Shown: positions 15,840-24,202, numbered from the stretch's first letter. The stretch is 26,367 bases of DNA from an archaeon (GCA_021786335.1 JAJYNM010000008.1:1-26367); one strand, 5' to 3'. Made by a program: numbers and translations. Notes: generated by a model from the sequence alone, not told the origin.

Positions 15840-17171
15840 TCAGTCATCTGAGCCGCGAAGTACGCTGCAGCTTGTTGGAGAGACAGGGAGGTCACACGCA
15901 ACCTGCACGTTGGCACCCTGGGATGCGATGACGTGGACGCCATAGACCTGCCCGGAGAGGATGGACGGGATCAGGATGCCTCCTGACTGACCGACCGGGA
16001 TCTCGCCGACGAATGTGAGGACCACGCACTGGCCGGCCGAAAGGACAAGGCCGTGGGCCCCGCTCTCGCCGAAGTCTCCGGAGACCAGTTGCATCTTCAG
16101 CGCGACGCATCCGGTACCGGACACCGTGGAGTTCACGGGGACGAATACCAGCTGGTCCGCATGCTCAGCCTCGCAGCCGTCGTGCTGGTGGCTGTCGTGA
16201 TTGTTGCTCCCTGGCGTGGCGTTGTCGCTCGAGTTAGAACCATTCGAGGCCGTGTTCGTCTGGGTGGTCGTCGAAGAGCCTGGGTTCCCATCACCTTGAG
16301 GCGGTCCATCGCTGGAGTTGCTGTTGTGCGTCGGGCAGGAGAGCCCTGCCGCTGTGAAATTGCCGTGGATCCCTATGGCGTTGAGGACCACCGGGATGCT
16401 CCCGGTGTTGTTGACCTGGACTGAGATGGTGGTGGTGTTCAGATGGACTGACAGGGCGCTTAGCTGGGCGCTCAGGTTGCCCTGGGCGTGCTGGAGCTGG
16501 CTTTGGTCCTCCGAGCTGAGGTGCTGCCTGAATCCTATCTGGTCCTCGTTGTCGTTCGCAGCCCCCGCCGTCCTGATGATGCCGACCGCCGACGGGATCA
16601 TCTGGTAGCCGGTGGACGTGCTCAATATCACGGGGTTGAGCTGAAGGAGCGCGAAGCTGTTCCCAGCGAGTGACACCGGCCTTCCCAAAGTCACGGTCAG
16701 CGAGTTCCCGCCGGTAGCCAGGGTGACCGTTGACGAAGTCCCGTTGACGTCGATTTTGATGCTGGTCACGTTGAGGGTGAAGGAGTAGATGATGGAAGCG
16801 TTGGGGAGCTTAGCCAATGCGATGGTCTGTGAGATGTTCTGAAGGCTGAGCAGGTCGAGCGTCGCGGACCCGCCCTGAGGGATGACCGTCAGGGTCGTTA
16901 CAGTCTGCTGGCCCCCCGACGCCGGTTCCCCCGCAAGCAGCCCTATTGACGAGTAAGTCAGGTTGAGAGAGGTCGTCCCCTTGGGGACGGTAGGCGGGTC
17001 GGTGAGTTGGATGGCCAGCTGGGCCGATGTGCCCCCCTGGGTCCCCGAAGTTCCGGTGGTTGTGGTTGCGCCGAAGTTTACGCCCAGATACAGCGTGGAT
17101 GAGACTATGATGATCGCAGCCACCGCTATGGCGGCCGCAGTGTACTTCAGTGCTTGTTTTCCTACTGACAT
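15840..17171 (-). CDS. secreted or anchored, sequon-rich surface protein (DUF4382-like)
   Basis: About 443 aa. The N-terminus has a basic start and one hydrophobic helix (YTAAAIAVAAIIIVSSTLYL), acting as a signal anchor or signal peptide. Residues about 50-200 (AIQLTDPPTVPKGTTSLNLT, then SIKIDVNGTSS) resemble DUF4382-type beta domains. A low-complexity Ser/Asn/Gly/Asp linker (about 290-335) ends in NNHDSHQHDGCEAEHADQ. A cysteine-containing beta domain closes the protein. More than ten N-glycosylation sequons (NLT, NIS, NAS, NVT, NGT, NLS, NTT, NFT, NSS) point to an exported, N-glycosylated surface protein. Start chosen at ATG 17171, about 30 bp after an aatatcc TATA-like element; a GTG two codons earlier is the alternative. 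It may be a client of the nearby sugar genes. Confidence 0.85.
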   Translation of the reverse strand: MSVGKQALKYTAAAIAVAAIIIVSSTLYLGVNFGATTTTGTSGTQGGTSAQLAIQLTDPPTVPKGTTSLNLTYSSIGLLAGEPASGGQQTVTTLTVIPQGGSATLDLLSLQNISQTIALAKLPNASIIYSFTLNVTSIKIDVNGTSSTVTLATGGNSLTVTLGRPVSLAGNSFALLQLNPVILSTSTGYQMIPSAVGIIRTAGAANDNEDQIGFRQHLSSEDQSQLQHAQGNLSAQLSALSVHLNTTTISVQVNNTGSIPVVLNAIGIHGNFTAAGLSCPTHNSNSSDGPPQGDGNPGSSTTTQTNTASNGSNSSDNATPGSNNHDSHQHDGCEAEHADQLVFVPVNSTVSGTGCVALKMQLVSGDFGESGAHGLVLSAGQCVVLTFVGEIPVGQSGGILIPSILSGQVYGVHVIASQGANVQVACDLPVSPTSCSVLRGSDD

Positions 17172-17283
17172 CGGCACACCTGTCTAGGGGCGCCCGGATA
17201 TTGCTAGGCCCTTGAACCTCCGCCCAGCGGACCCCTGCCTGCCTTTCAAAGAGCTTGAATGCGCCGTCTCATGCCAAGGACCT

Positions 17284-17724
17284 TCATCTCCACGAAGCGA
17301 GCCGTCGCCACACCCTGGCCGTCTCGTACCACACCACCGCCACCAGGGCGAGGGAGGCCAAGATCAGCAACGGGACGTAGGACACCGAGCCGTAAGACAT
17401 CGCGGAAAAGTAGCCTACCAGCAGGGTGAACAGCACAGAGACGAAGAGGAGCTGTGGGACGACGACCGCGCCCACCTTCACATATCCCTCAAGGATCTGC
17501 CCTGCAGCGTCCTTGGACGCCAGGTACCTCCCATAGTTGTCCTGGGCGGCGTATCCGCCGTCGATAAGGCGCTTCAGATGGTATGAGGCGAGGGAGGCGG
17601 TGGAGAACCCCAGGCCCGACTGGACGTCCTTCAGCTCGCACGGCCCATGCTGGAGCACGTAGAGATAGACCCGGAGGGTGTTCCCCCTCACCTCAGGGCC
17701 CGACCCCTGGACCTGTTTGCTCAA
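17284..17724 (-). CDS. winged-helix protein with two membrane helices
   Basis: 146 aa. Residues about 12-65 are a winged-helix domain (LRVYLYVLQHGPCELKDVQS, LGFSTASLASYHLKRLIDGG, wing YAAQDNYGRYLAS). Two transmembrane helices follow (VVVPQLLFVSVLFTLLVGYF and VPLLILASLALVAVVWYE). It probably sits at the membrane with its DNA-binding domain in the cytoplasm; such one-component membrane regulators are common in archaea. The start is TTG at 17724, about 30 bp downstream of a gttaaatcg TATA-like box. Target and signal are unknown. Its neighbours encode surface and sugar functions. Confidence 0.85.
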   Translation of the reverse strand: MSKQVQGSGPEVRGNTLRVYLYVLQHGPCELKDVQSGLGFSTASLASYHLKRLIDGGYAAQDNYGRYLASKDAAGQILEGYVKVGAVVVPQLLFVSVLFTLLVGYFSAMSYGSVSYVPLLILASLALVAVVWYETARVWRRLASWR

Positions 17725-17887
17725 GCCTAGTCTGCTCCCTCTCCAGACCGCGATTTAACGATAGAGTCCTTTGGAAGGCAAACGCTGACCCTCGCCCTCA
17801 TACGGCTCGCGCTGAGGGACCGATTGGGAGAGGACCCGAGGCGCAGCCCCTCGCCGCCAGAGACGACCTCTGAAGGCCCTTTGTCCC

Positions 17888-19018
17888 CTATCGTCCTGGA
17901 ACGCTGTCGCGCCGCCGTGCAGCCACCACGAATGCCGTCCCGGCGATTACCGCTCCGACCGCGAAGACCCCCGGGAGACCAGCCGTCGGTATCAGGGCTA
18001 CCGCCAAGGCGGGCGACAGGACCTCCGCTCCCCCAGAGGAAGCCTGGAAGGCATAGCTGGCATTGATGACGTCCGCCGTCTCCACGGATCTGAAGGCGAG
18101 GAAGTTCGCGACGGGGAAGACCATGGCGTGCGGTATGCTGAACAGGAGCATCCCTGCCACGAACACAGGCCAGGATGGGGCGAGGGCGACACACGTCGCA
18201 GACGCCGTGAGGAAGCCTGCCGAGACCATGAGGACCCTACCAGGGTCCTTGGTAGTACCGATGGAGGCGTAGCGAATCGCAGCAGACGCCAGGAACACCA
18301 GGGTGAAGAGGAGGAACGCCTCCCCGGGAGAGAACCCGAACCTCTCTTCGGCATAGACGCCGCCGTATGAGAGGAAGACAGGGAGGAGGAGCGAGTACAA
18401 GAGGTTCACCATGAAGGCGCGCCTGAATATCGGCCTCCGCAGGGCTCGCGCCCAGGCCGCCATGGAGGGGACAGGGGGCTTCGGGCGCCCCACAACGTCC
18501 CTTCTGCCTACCCAGGCGCCGGCGACCCCCAGGGCTGAGACGAGGGCGAGGGCCTCAAAGACCCCTGAGAAGCCGTAGAGCTCGAGCACCCCGTAGGCCA
18601 CCAGGGGACCAAGGACGAGCCCGATGCCCAGCGCCGTGGAATAGACCCCGAGCCCCGTGGAGGGCCGCTCCGGCGCCGAGTCCATGTGCATGACGGCGGA
18701 GAGCAGAGGCTGGGGGAGCCCCATGCCTGCCCCGGCCACCAGGACTCCGAGCGAGAGAGGGGCGTAGGGGGCCCTCAAACCTAGGACAAGCATCGAGGCA
18801 CCCAGAATAAGGAAGCCGCCCGCGGAAGAGACTGACTGGTCCCTCACGGCGAGGGTGGCCGCCGCAGCCCCGACCCCGTTCCCGAGCCAGAGCAGGACGA
18901 CGAACACGCCCGCTTCAGAAGGGGTCGCGCCCAAGGAGATGGCGTACAGTGGGATGACTATCGCCAAGGACGACGTCAGTAGCCGCAAGGAGAGGGCGAT
19001 GGTGAATCCTGTACGCAT
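17888..19018 (-). CDS. MFS transporter
   Basis: A 376-aa major facilitator with about 12 hydrophobic helices in two halves, divided by a basic loop (GRRDVVGRPKPPVPS, about residue 180). Glycine-rich helix pairs such as GVLVAGAGMGLPQPLLSAVM and LGVYSTALGIGLVLGPLVAYG are typical. The substrate cannot be read from sequence. The gene follows the GT4 glycosyltransferase by about 36 bp on the same strand, so it may export a sugar-containing product or take up a precursor. Start: ATG 19018, about 25 bp after agaattgatt on the minus strand; the TTG at 19042 is the alternative. Confidence 0.88.
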   Translation of the reverse strand: MRTGFTIALSLRLLTSSLAIVIPLYAISLGATPSEAGVFVVLLWLGNGVGAAAATLAVRDQSVSSAGGFLILGASMLVLGLRAPYAPLSLGVLVAGAGMGLPQPLLSAVMHMDSAPERPSTGLGVYSTALGIGLVLGPLVAYGVLELYGFSGVFEALALVSALGVAGAWVGRRDVVGRPKPPVPSMAAWARALRRPIFRRAFMVNLLYSLLLPVFLSYGGVYAEERFGFSPGEAFLLFTLVFLASAAIRYASIGTTKDPGRVLMVSAGFLTASATCVALAPSWPVFVAGMLLFSIPHAMVFPVANFLAFRSVETADVINASYAFQASSGGAEVLSPALAVALIPTAGLPGVFAVGAVIAGTAFVVAARRRDSVPGR

Positions 19019-19054
19019 GTACCCACGGCCCGACGGAATCAATTCTAGTTGCGC

Positions 19055-20158
19055 TCACTCCCCGAGGTGGTACACCTCTCTGAGCGCCCTCCCGACTTTC
19101 TCAGGTGAAAACAACGCCGCGGCCCGTCTCTTCGCATTCCTCCCCATCTCTTCCCTCGTCGTGGAGTCGTCGACGAGCCTCTGCAGATGTCCTCGCAGGC
19201 CATCTTCGTCTCCAGCCTCGTAGAGTAGCCCGGAGACACCGTCTTCGACCACCTCGGCGATGGGTGGTATCTTCGTCGCGACTACAGGGATCCCCCTCCT
19301 CATGGCGTCGACGACTGCCAGGGCGAAGGCGTCCGCCCTCGTGGGAAGAACAAAGATGTCTGTGGCCGGCCAGACCTCGTCCCGAAGGGCGGCTCCGGCG
19401 AGGCTGTCTGACTGCCTGATTCGCGGGTCAGATCTGACGATGTCCCTGGCCTCCGGCGTGCCCAGGGGGCCTACGAACGTCAGACAGCATCCGGCGCCCC
19501 CCTTGAGCGACCTGAAGGTCCGGAGGGCGGCGTCCCCTCCCTTCCTCCTGAACTCCCTCCCGATGTACAGAATGTTACACCCTTGGTGCTGACGCCTGAA
19601 GTCGACTGTCTCGAAGGGGGGAGGTATCACGAAGACCTTCGAAGGGTCGACACCGTCCTCGACGAAGCCACTCTTCGCCCACTCGGACCAGGTGACCGCG
19701 CCGGCGCACCAGTTTGAGTTCAGATAAGACGAGAACCCTTCGTTGGCTAGGCGGCGCACCCTCCCGCCGATGTTGTTGTACCTCAGCATGAACTGACCGA
19801 AGGATTGGTCACTCTCGTGGATCCAACGGCAGCCGTACTTCCTGACGTCCCAGAAGAATGAGTGGATGATGGCCGCCCCCTTCTGGTCGATCGGGATGAG
19901 GTGCTCCAGAGCGAAGCGAGCCGCCCCCAGGGCGACATTCGCAGGATTGAACTCGTAGCTGGCCGCCCGCTTCGGATATTTCAGCCGGTCGGTCGTGAGC
20001 CTGTATCTCACCCCGGCGGGGGGGTTCATGAGCCTTCTGAGCGCACCTGTCCTGAGCCCGCCCGTGAGAGGGTCCGTGGGGGCGACGAGGAGGCAGTTCA
20101 GGCTGCGGGACGTCCTTGCCGTCTGCCCGTCGGCGGCCTCTTCGTGTGTGTCTTCCAA
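19055..20158 (-). CDS. GT4-family glycosyltransferase
   Basis: 367 aa, a retaining GT-B glycosyltransferase. The C-terminal nucleotide-sugar domain is clear: CNILYIGREFRRKGGDAALR, LTFVGPLGTPEARDI, WPATDIFVLPTRADAFALAV, DAMRRGIPVVATKIPPIAEV, EDGVSGLLYEAGDEDG. The usual EX7E motif is present as Asp276-X7-Asp284, both Glu replaced by Asp. No membrane segment is seen. It begins four bases after the stop of the UDP-sulfoquinovose synthase gene (TAG-gcgc-TTG), so the two are surely co-transcribed. I infer that it transfers sulfoquinovose, either to diacylglycerol-type lipid (SQD2-like) or to a surface glycan; another sugar is possible. Confidence 0.88.
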   Translation of the reverse strand: MEDTHEEAADGQTARTSRSLNCLLVAPTDPLTGGLRTGALRRLMNPPAGVRYRLTTDRLKYPKRAASYEFNPANVALGAARFALEHLIPIDQKGAAIIHSFFWDVRKYGCRWIHESDQSFGQFMLRYNNIGGRVRRLANEGFSSYLNSNWCAGAVTWSEWAKSGFVEDGVDPSKVFVIPPPFETVDFRRQHQGCNILYIGREFRRKGGDAALRTFRSLKGGAGCCLTFVGPLGTPEARDIVRSDPRIRQSDSLAGAALRDEVWPATDIFVLPTRADAFALAVVDAMRRGIPVVATKIPPIAEVVEDGVSGLLYEAGDEDGLRGHLQRLVDDSTTREEMGRNAKRRAAALFSPEKVGRALREVYHLGE

Positions 20159-20162
20159 GCGC

Positions 20163-21440
20163 CTATGATGGGACCTTGGCCGCCTGGTCTTTAGCCAGTT
20201 CTATCAGCTCCTGCGACGCCGGCCAGCCCGTGAGGTCCCTCGGCAGCTGGAACGCGTCCGAGGCGATCTTCTTGCGGCCGGCCCAGGTGACCGAAGGGGC
20301 CAGCAGAGCCTTCATCTTCATGGCCCTAGGCTTGTATTTCGTCACCGTCTGGAACATCTCCCTGATGACCTCGTCGATCTGCTTCGTCCTTGAGAAGCCC
20401 AGCGAGGGTAAGATCTTGTGCTGCACTTTGTAGTAGTGCGCCTCGCTCTCGACCCGCGGGTTCCTCACCTTCTCGAATCCCACCCTGTATCCGAACTCTT
20501 CCGCGATGTCCTTCACCTTTTCAGCCAGTTGTACCGTGTCGAACGTCTCGTCTATCTGGTTGACGACCCTGTACTCACCTTCGGTGGGGGGGTTGTCGAG
20601 GAGCAGGCTCAGGCATTTTATGCTGTCGTAGAGGGAGAGGTAACCCCTCGTCTGCCTACCTTTGCCGTAGATGAGGAGCTTGTTGTAGACCACCGCCTGG
20701 GCCACGTACTTGTTGATAACCGTCCCCCAGATGGCGTCGAGGTCGAACCTCGTGGAGAGCGCTTCGTCGGCTATCTCCCCGGTCTGGCTCCCATAGACTA
20801 CCCCCTGCATCACGTCGGTCGCCCGGAGGCCGTGGACCTTGTTGGCTAGCATCACGTTGAAGGTGTCGAAAATCTTACTCAGATGATACCAGCTCTGCGC
20901 GGCCCTGGGGAACATAGCCATGTGTCGCCGGCCGTTCCTCCGTATCTCCACCGGGCCTTCAGTGATCTCTATGTTCGGTGTCCCGTACTCTCCCATGGTC
21001 CCCATCTTAAGGAGATGCGCTCCAGGGACGTGCCTTGTCATAGAGAAGACTATGTTCAAGTTCGTGGCTACGTTGTTCAGCTCGGTATAGAGTGCGTGCT
21101 CCTGGTCTATCATGCTGAACGGCGCGCTCCTCTGCTGTGCGAGGTGGACGACCTTCTGAGGCTGGTACTTCGAGATTACCCAGTCTACTTCTTTCGGGTC
21201 TCTGGCGTCTGCCCGGACGAAAGTCAGGTTGTCCTTCCCCGAAGCGCGGCGATAGGCTTGCACCCTGGACGAGGGGCTCCCGATTGGAACCAGCGAATCG
21301 GACCCCACCGACTCGACCAAGCGCCGTGTGACAAGGTTGTCGACCACCACGACGTTGTCGTCGGTGCGCCAGGCCAGGTTCAGGGCAAGCGGCCACCCTA
21401 TGTAGCCGTCCCCCCCGAATATTATGACTGTGTCCCTCAT
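20163..21440 (-). CDS. agl3: UDP-sulfoquinovose synthase (SQD1/Agl3-like)
   Basis: 425 aa, an extended SDR enzyme that converts UDP-glucose and sulfite to UDP-sulfoquinovose using bound NAD+. The N-terminal FGGDGYIGWPLALNL carries the SQD1-type glycine motif. LKMGTMGEYGTPN holds catalytic Thr148, and WYHLSKIFDT the Tyr185-x3-Lys189 pair. GLRATDVMQGVVYG and the RTKQIDEV-containing C-terminus also match the family. In Sulfolobus, Agl3 supplies sulfoquinovose for the S-layer N-glycan; in phototrophs SQD1 supplies sulfolipid. The ATG at 21440 has a ggcggag motif just upstream. An atatatagg box near 21500 implies a leader of about 35 nt, unlike the leaderless genes nearby. It heads the likely operon with the GT4 and MFS genes. 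Confidence 0.93.
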   Translation of the reverse strand: MRDTVIIFGGDGYIGWPLALNLAWRTDDNVVVVDNLVTRRLVESVGSDSLVPIGSPSSRVQAYRRASGKDNLTFVRADARDPKEVDWVISKYQPQKVVHLAQQRSAPFSMIDQEHALYTELNNVATNLNIVFSMTRHVPGAHLLKMGTMGEYGTPNIEITEGPVEIRRNGRRHMAMFPRAAQSWYHLSKIFDTFNVMLANKVHGLRATDVMQGVVYGSQTGEIADEALSTRFDLDAIWGTVINKYVAQAVVYNKLLIYGKGRQTRGYLSLYDSIKCLSLLLDNPPTEGEYRVVNQIDETFDTVQLAEKVKDIAEEFGYRVGFEKVRNPRVESEAHYYKVQHKILPSLGFSRTKQIDEVIREMFQTVTKYKPRAMKMKALLAPSVTWAGRKKIASDAFQLPRDLTGWPASQELIELAKDQAAKVPS

Positions 21441-21552
21441 CGGCTCCGCCGTTTCGCCTGGACCCCCGTCAACTTGAAGAACCTCTCTAGCGGCCTATAT
21501 ATCCGCAGAGAACGCTGCGTGTGAACGCACCGTTCAGGGGCGCCTGCCGGCT

Positions 21553-21846
21553 TCAGATCGACACGCCGAAGGCTGAAAGAAAGCTTTGTGCCTTCCTGAC
21601 TTCGCTGACGAATTCCCGGCCTTTGGGGGTTATGGTGTAGTATCGGTTTCCACCGTTGCTGACCTCTACAAGGAGCCCTCTCTTCTGGAGTTCGCCAAGA
21701 TGCTTCATGAGCCTGTCGTGCGGGAGGTTCGCCCTCTGGATAAGCCTGGTCGTCTTCGCGTTGCCTTCTTCGTCGGCAGCGTTCAGGATGTCGAGATAGA
21801 TCCTGATTGTGCTTCTCTGCTTTTCAGACTGAGCCAACTCTTCCAC
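21553..21846 (-). CDS. winged-helix regulator (HTH_45-like)
   Basis: About 97 aa from the GTG at 21846. A single winged-helix domain: RSTIRIYLDILNAADEEGNA, KTTRLIQRANLPHDRLMKHL, GELQKRGLLVEV, wing GGNRYYTITPKGREFVSEVR. This pattern is typical of the small PF14947-type archaeal regulators. The start overlaps the end of the upstream membrane protein gene by about 23 bp (a TTG at 21837 is the alternative), so the pair is probably co-expressed and may work together. The longer frame to 21903 would add a Cys/Ser-rich, non-homologous leader and is less likely. Confidence 0.85.
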   Translation of the reverse strand: MEELAQSEKQRSTIRIYLDILNAADEEGNAKTTRLIQRANLPHDRLMKHLGELQKRGLLVEVSNGGNRYYTITPKGREFVSEVRKAQSFLSAFGVSI

Positions 21847-22483
21847 TCCGGATAACGAACAGGAGGAGAAGACAGAACCCCGCAAGGTTGGCCGTCCCGC
21901 CAAGGAGGTACAGGTCCCCTGACGCCAGCAGGCTCCCGAGCAGCTCGCCCAGGTGGGAGAGCGCGATGAGCGCGAAGCCTAGCAGCACGTAGAGCGACAG
22001 CCGGTTCCTCGACTCCGAGTACGCCATTGCCCCCTGGAACACAACGAATGAGACGAGCACTAGAATCACGAGTTCCCCGGCGTCGAGGACGAGGGTACCG
22101 AAGAGGAGCGGCGTCGCCTGCAATGCGAGGAACGCTGCGGGCGTCTCCATCCCCTCAGAGGGCACCCCCCTCTGGACCCTGATGGTGTACCCGGTCCCGA
22201 TAAGAAGGTAGGCAGCGGACTGCAGGACGAGGTAGACGCCTGTGGCGCCGTAGACCAGCGCCTCCCTGTCTGCGAACCTCCCGACGTTGAACTCGGCCAG
22301 GAGGTATATCGAGCCCTGCACCAGCAGGCCCACTCCAAGCAGCATGAACCCCACGCTGAGGAGCCTGAGGAAGCTAGAACCGGTCACCTTCCTGTACCTG
22401 AAGGCGTAGTAGCTCACTGCGAGGGCCACCAACCCGCTGATGAGGCTCAGGAAGGAGTTCTCGATGAAGTACGGGTGGACCAC
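21824..22483 (-). CDS. polytopic membrane protein, six to seven helices
   Basis: 219 aa with about seven hydrophobic segments (e.g. LISGLVALAVSYYAF, FMLLGVGLLVQGSIYLLAEF, VYLVLQSAAYLLIGTGYT, LVILVLVSFVVFQGAM, SLYVLLGFALIALSHLGELL, GTANLAGFCLLLLFVI). No transporter or enzyme motif is seen. Membrane proteins of this size next to a small winged-helix gene occur in several TACK archaea. Overlap with the next gene supports a membrane-signal/regulator pair, but that is inference. The start is GTG with an AGGTGGT motif about ten bases upstream, so this gene, unlike many here, seems to use a ribosome binding site. Confidence 0.82.
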   Translation of the reverse strand: MVHPYFIENSFLSLISGLVALAVSYYAFRYRKVTGSSFLRLLSVGFMLLGVGLLVQGSIYLLAEFNVGRFADREALVYGATGVYLVLQSAAYLLIGTGYTIRVQRGVPSEGMETPAAFLALQATPLLFGTLVLDAGELVILVLVSFVVFQGAMAYSESRNRLSLYVLLGFALIALSHLGELLGSLLASGDLYLLGGTANLAGFCLLLLFVIRSGRVGSV

Positions 22484-22682
22484 TTTCTACGACCACCTGG
22501 CTACAGCACGGACCGGCGGATAGGATGCGTGTATGTTAGCCCTGTTTTCAAGGAGCGCCTTGCCATAGTTTTGTTGAGCGGTGATATAGGGATTTTTAAT
22601 GGCCACGAGCGTCCGCCTAACTTTCTCCCGGTCATGGCACGGTAGGGGGATGGACGTATCGGGGGGGTGAGGCGGGGAGTCG

Positions 22683-23624
22683 ATGGGGGCGAGCGCCAAG
22701 GATAAGTCTCACCCTGGGGCGCCCCCGGTCCAGTTGGCCAGGCTCGCCTCTAAGGTCAAAGGGCTTTACACCGCGCTCCTGACCGCCTTCGACGACGGAG
22801 GGCGGGTGGACACTGACCGCATAGCGAAGCTTGTCCGCTTCCAGGCGTCGAAGGGGGCCGACGGTATCTTCCCATGCGGGAGCACAGGGCTCGGCCCGAT
22901 GCTCACGGTCGAGGAGAGGAAGTCGGTGGCCGGGGCGGTCCTAGAAGCCTCACGTAAGAGGGTCCCGGTCGTGGTCCAGGTCGGGGCAGCCGACACCACT
23001 TCCGCGGTCGACCTGGCGAGGCACGCCGAGGACGCCGGGGCGTACGCCGTGGCAAGCCTCACACCATACTACTACAGGCCCGGGGACAGGGCCGTGGCGA
23101 AGCACTTCGAAGCACTCTCCGAAGCTGTGGAGATACCAGTCTTAGCCTACAACATACCGCAGTTCACCGGGAACAACCTCCAGGCTAAGACGGTCGCCGA
23201 GTTAGCGAAGAGAGGCATCATCTCCGGACTCAAGGACTCTTCAAGGGACTTCCTACACCTCATGGAGCTCGTAGACTCGGTCCCCGGCGACTTCCCGGTG
23301 ATGAACGGGACCGAGGAGTACGGGCTCTTCGCGATTTACTCGGGCGCCTCCGGCCTGGTCTCCGGAGGGGCCAGCGCCATCCCTGAGCTCTTCAAATCGA
23401 TGCTCACCGCGGTGCGGAGGGGGGACCACGCCGCGGCCCTGGCTGAGCAGAACCATGTCCGAGCGTTCAAGGGGCTGGTGAGACAGAACCAGATCTCGGC
23501 ATACTATGAGATACTGAGAGAGCGTGGGATGGACTGCGGGTCCCCAAGGAGGCCGCTGCTCCCTCTGGACAGGGGCGAGACGAAGAGGATCATCGACGGA
23601 ATGAAAGCCCTGGGCCTCCTCTAA
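22683..23624 (+). CDS. kdgA: KDG aldolase-like enzyme (DapA/NAL superfamily)
   Basis: 313 aa, a class I (Schiff-base) aldolase barrel. Lys184 in GLKDSS forms the imine and Tyr156 in LAYNIPQ is the proton relay. The substrate loop reads CGSTGLGPMLT, as in Sulfolobus 2-keto-3-deoxygluconate aldolase (GTTGLGP) rather than GTTGE of DapA. The LTPYYYRP and CGSPRRPLLPLD segments also match KdgA. It likely splits 2-keto-3-deoxy-(6-phospho)gluconate into pyruvate and (phospho)glyceraldehyde; a DapA or related role is less likely. The first 23 residues are an odd polar extension. A gatataggg-ttttta promoter-like stretch lies about 85-100 bp upstream, with GGGGAG just before the ATG. It converges with the tag gene and the stops overlap by four bases. 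Confidence 0.88.
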   Translation: MGASAKDKSHPGAPPVQLARLASKVKGLYTALLTAFDDGGRVDTDRIAKLVRFQASKGADGIFPCGSTGLGPMLTVEERKSVAGAVLEASRKRVPVVVQVGAADTTSAVDLARHAEDAGAYAVASLTPYYYRPGDRAVAKHFEALSEAVEIPVLAYNIPQFTGNNLQAKTVAELAKRGIISGLKDSSRDFLHLMELVDSVPGDFPVMNGTEEYGLFAIYSGASGLVSGGASAIPELFKSMLTAVRRGDHAAALAEQNHVRAFKGLVRQNQISAYYEILRERGMDCGSPRRPLLPLDRGETKRIIDGMKALGLL

Positions 23625-24202
23625 GAGAGCCGCGTGATCTCCTTGTGCCTGAAACAGCCCATGATGTGGTCGTTCACCATCCCGGTGGCCTGCATGTGGG
23701 CGTAGCATATTGTGGGTCCTACGAAACTGAATCCCCTGGCAATCAGATCCCTGCTCATGGCCCGCGCTTCCAGGGTCGCCACGGGGATGTCATTGAGTGT
23801 CCGCCACTTGTTCGTCTTCGGCCTCCCTCCTACGAACCTCCAGATGTACTCGTCGAACGACCCGAACCCCTCCTGGACATTGACGAACGCCTTCGCGTTC
23901 TGCACCGCAGAGTTCACCTTGAGGCGGTTCCTGACGATCCCCGGGTCCGCCAGCAGACTCCGGACCTTCTGTTGGTCGTAGTTCGCCACCCGCTTCGGGT
24001 CGAACCCTTCGAAGGCCCGCCTATAGTTCTCCCGCTTCCTCAGTATCGTGTACCAGTTAAGGCCAGCCTGGGCCCCCTCAAGCACAAGGAACTCGAACAG
24101 CAGGCGGTCGTCGTGGAGGGGGACTCCCCACTCCTTGTCGTGATACTCCTGGAGGAGCGGCATGTCCAACGAAGACCAGCCGCACCTCTTCACAGGCTTC
24201 AC
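23621..24202 (-). CDS. tag: DNA-3-methyladenine glycosylase I
   Basis: About 193 aa, a base-excision repair enzyme that cuts 3-methyladenine from alkylated DNA. The zinc-snap ligands of this family are all present: Cys7 in KRCGWSS, His21 in EYHDKEWGVP, and His179 and Cys183 in NDHIMGCFRH. Glu42 and Trp50 in VLEGAQAGLNWYTIL line the base pocket. The start is uncertain: GTG 24202, GTG 24193, or TTG 24232, which lies about 26 bp after a TATA-like gtatac and would suit a leaderless mRNA. The open frame runs on to 24373, but that part overlaps the zinc finger gene on the other strand and is not family sequence. Tag enzymes are mostly bacterial, so transfer is possible. Confidence 0.92.
   Translation of the reverse strand: MKPVKRCGWSSLDMPLLQEYHDKEWGVPLHDDRLLFEFLVLEGAQAGLNWYTILRKRENYRRAFEGFDPKRVANYDQQKVRSLLADPGIVRNRLKVNSAVQNAKAFVNVQEGFGSFDEYIWRFVGGRPKTNKWRTLNDIPVATLEARAMSRDLIARGFSFVGPTICYAHMQATGMVNDHIMGCFRHKEITRLS

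Noticed and set aside
22599..22670. 23-codon ORF in the leader of the aldolase gene
   Set aside because: It starts right at the TATA-like stretch, so it would probably not be transcribed in full, and the sequence shows no attenuator-like pattern.
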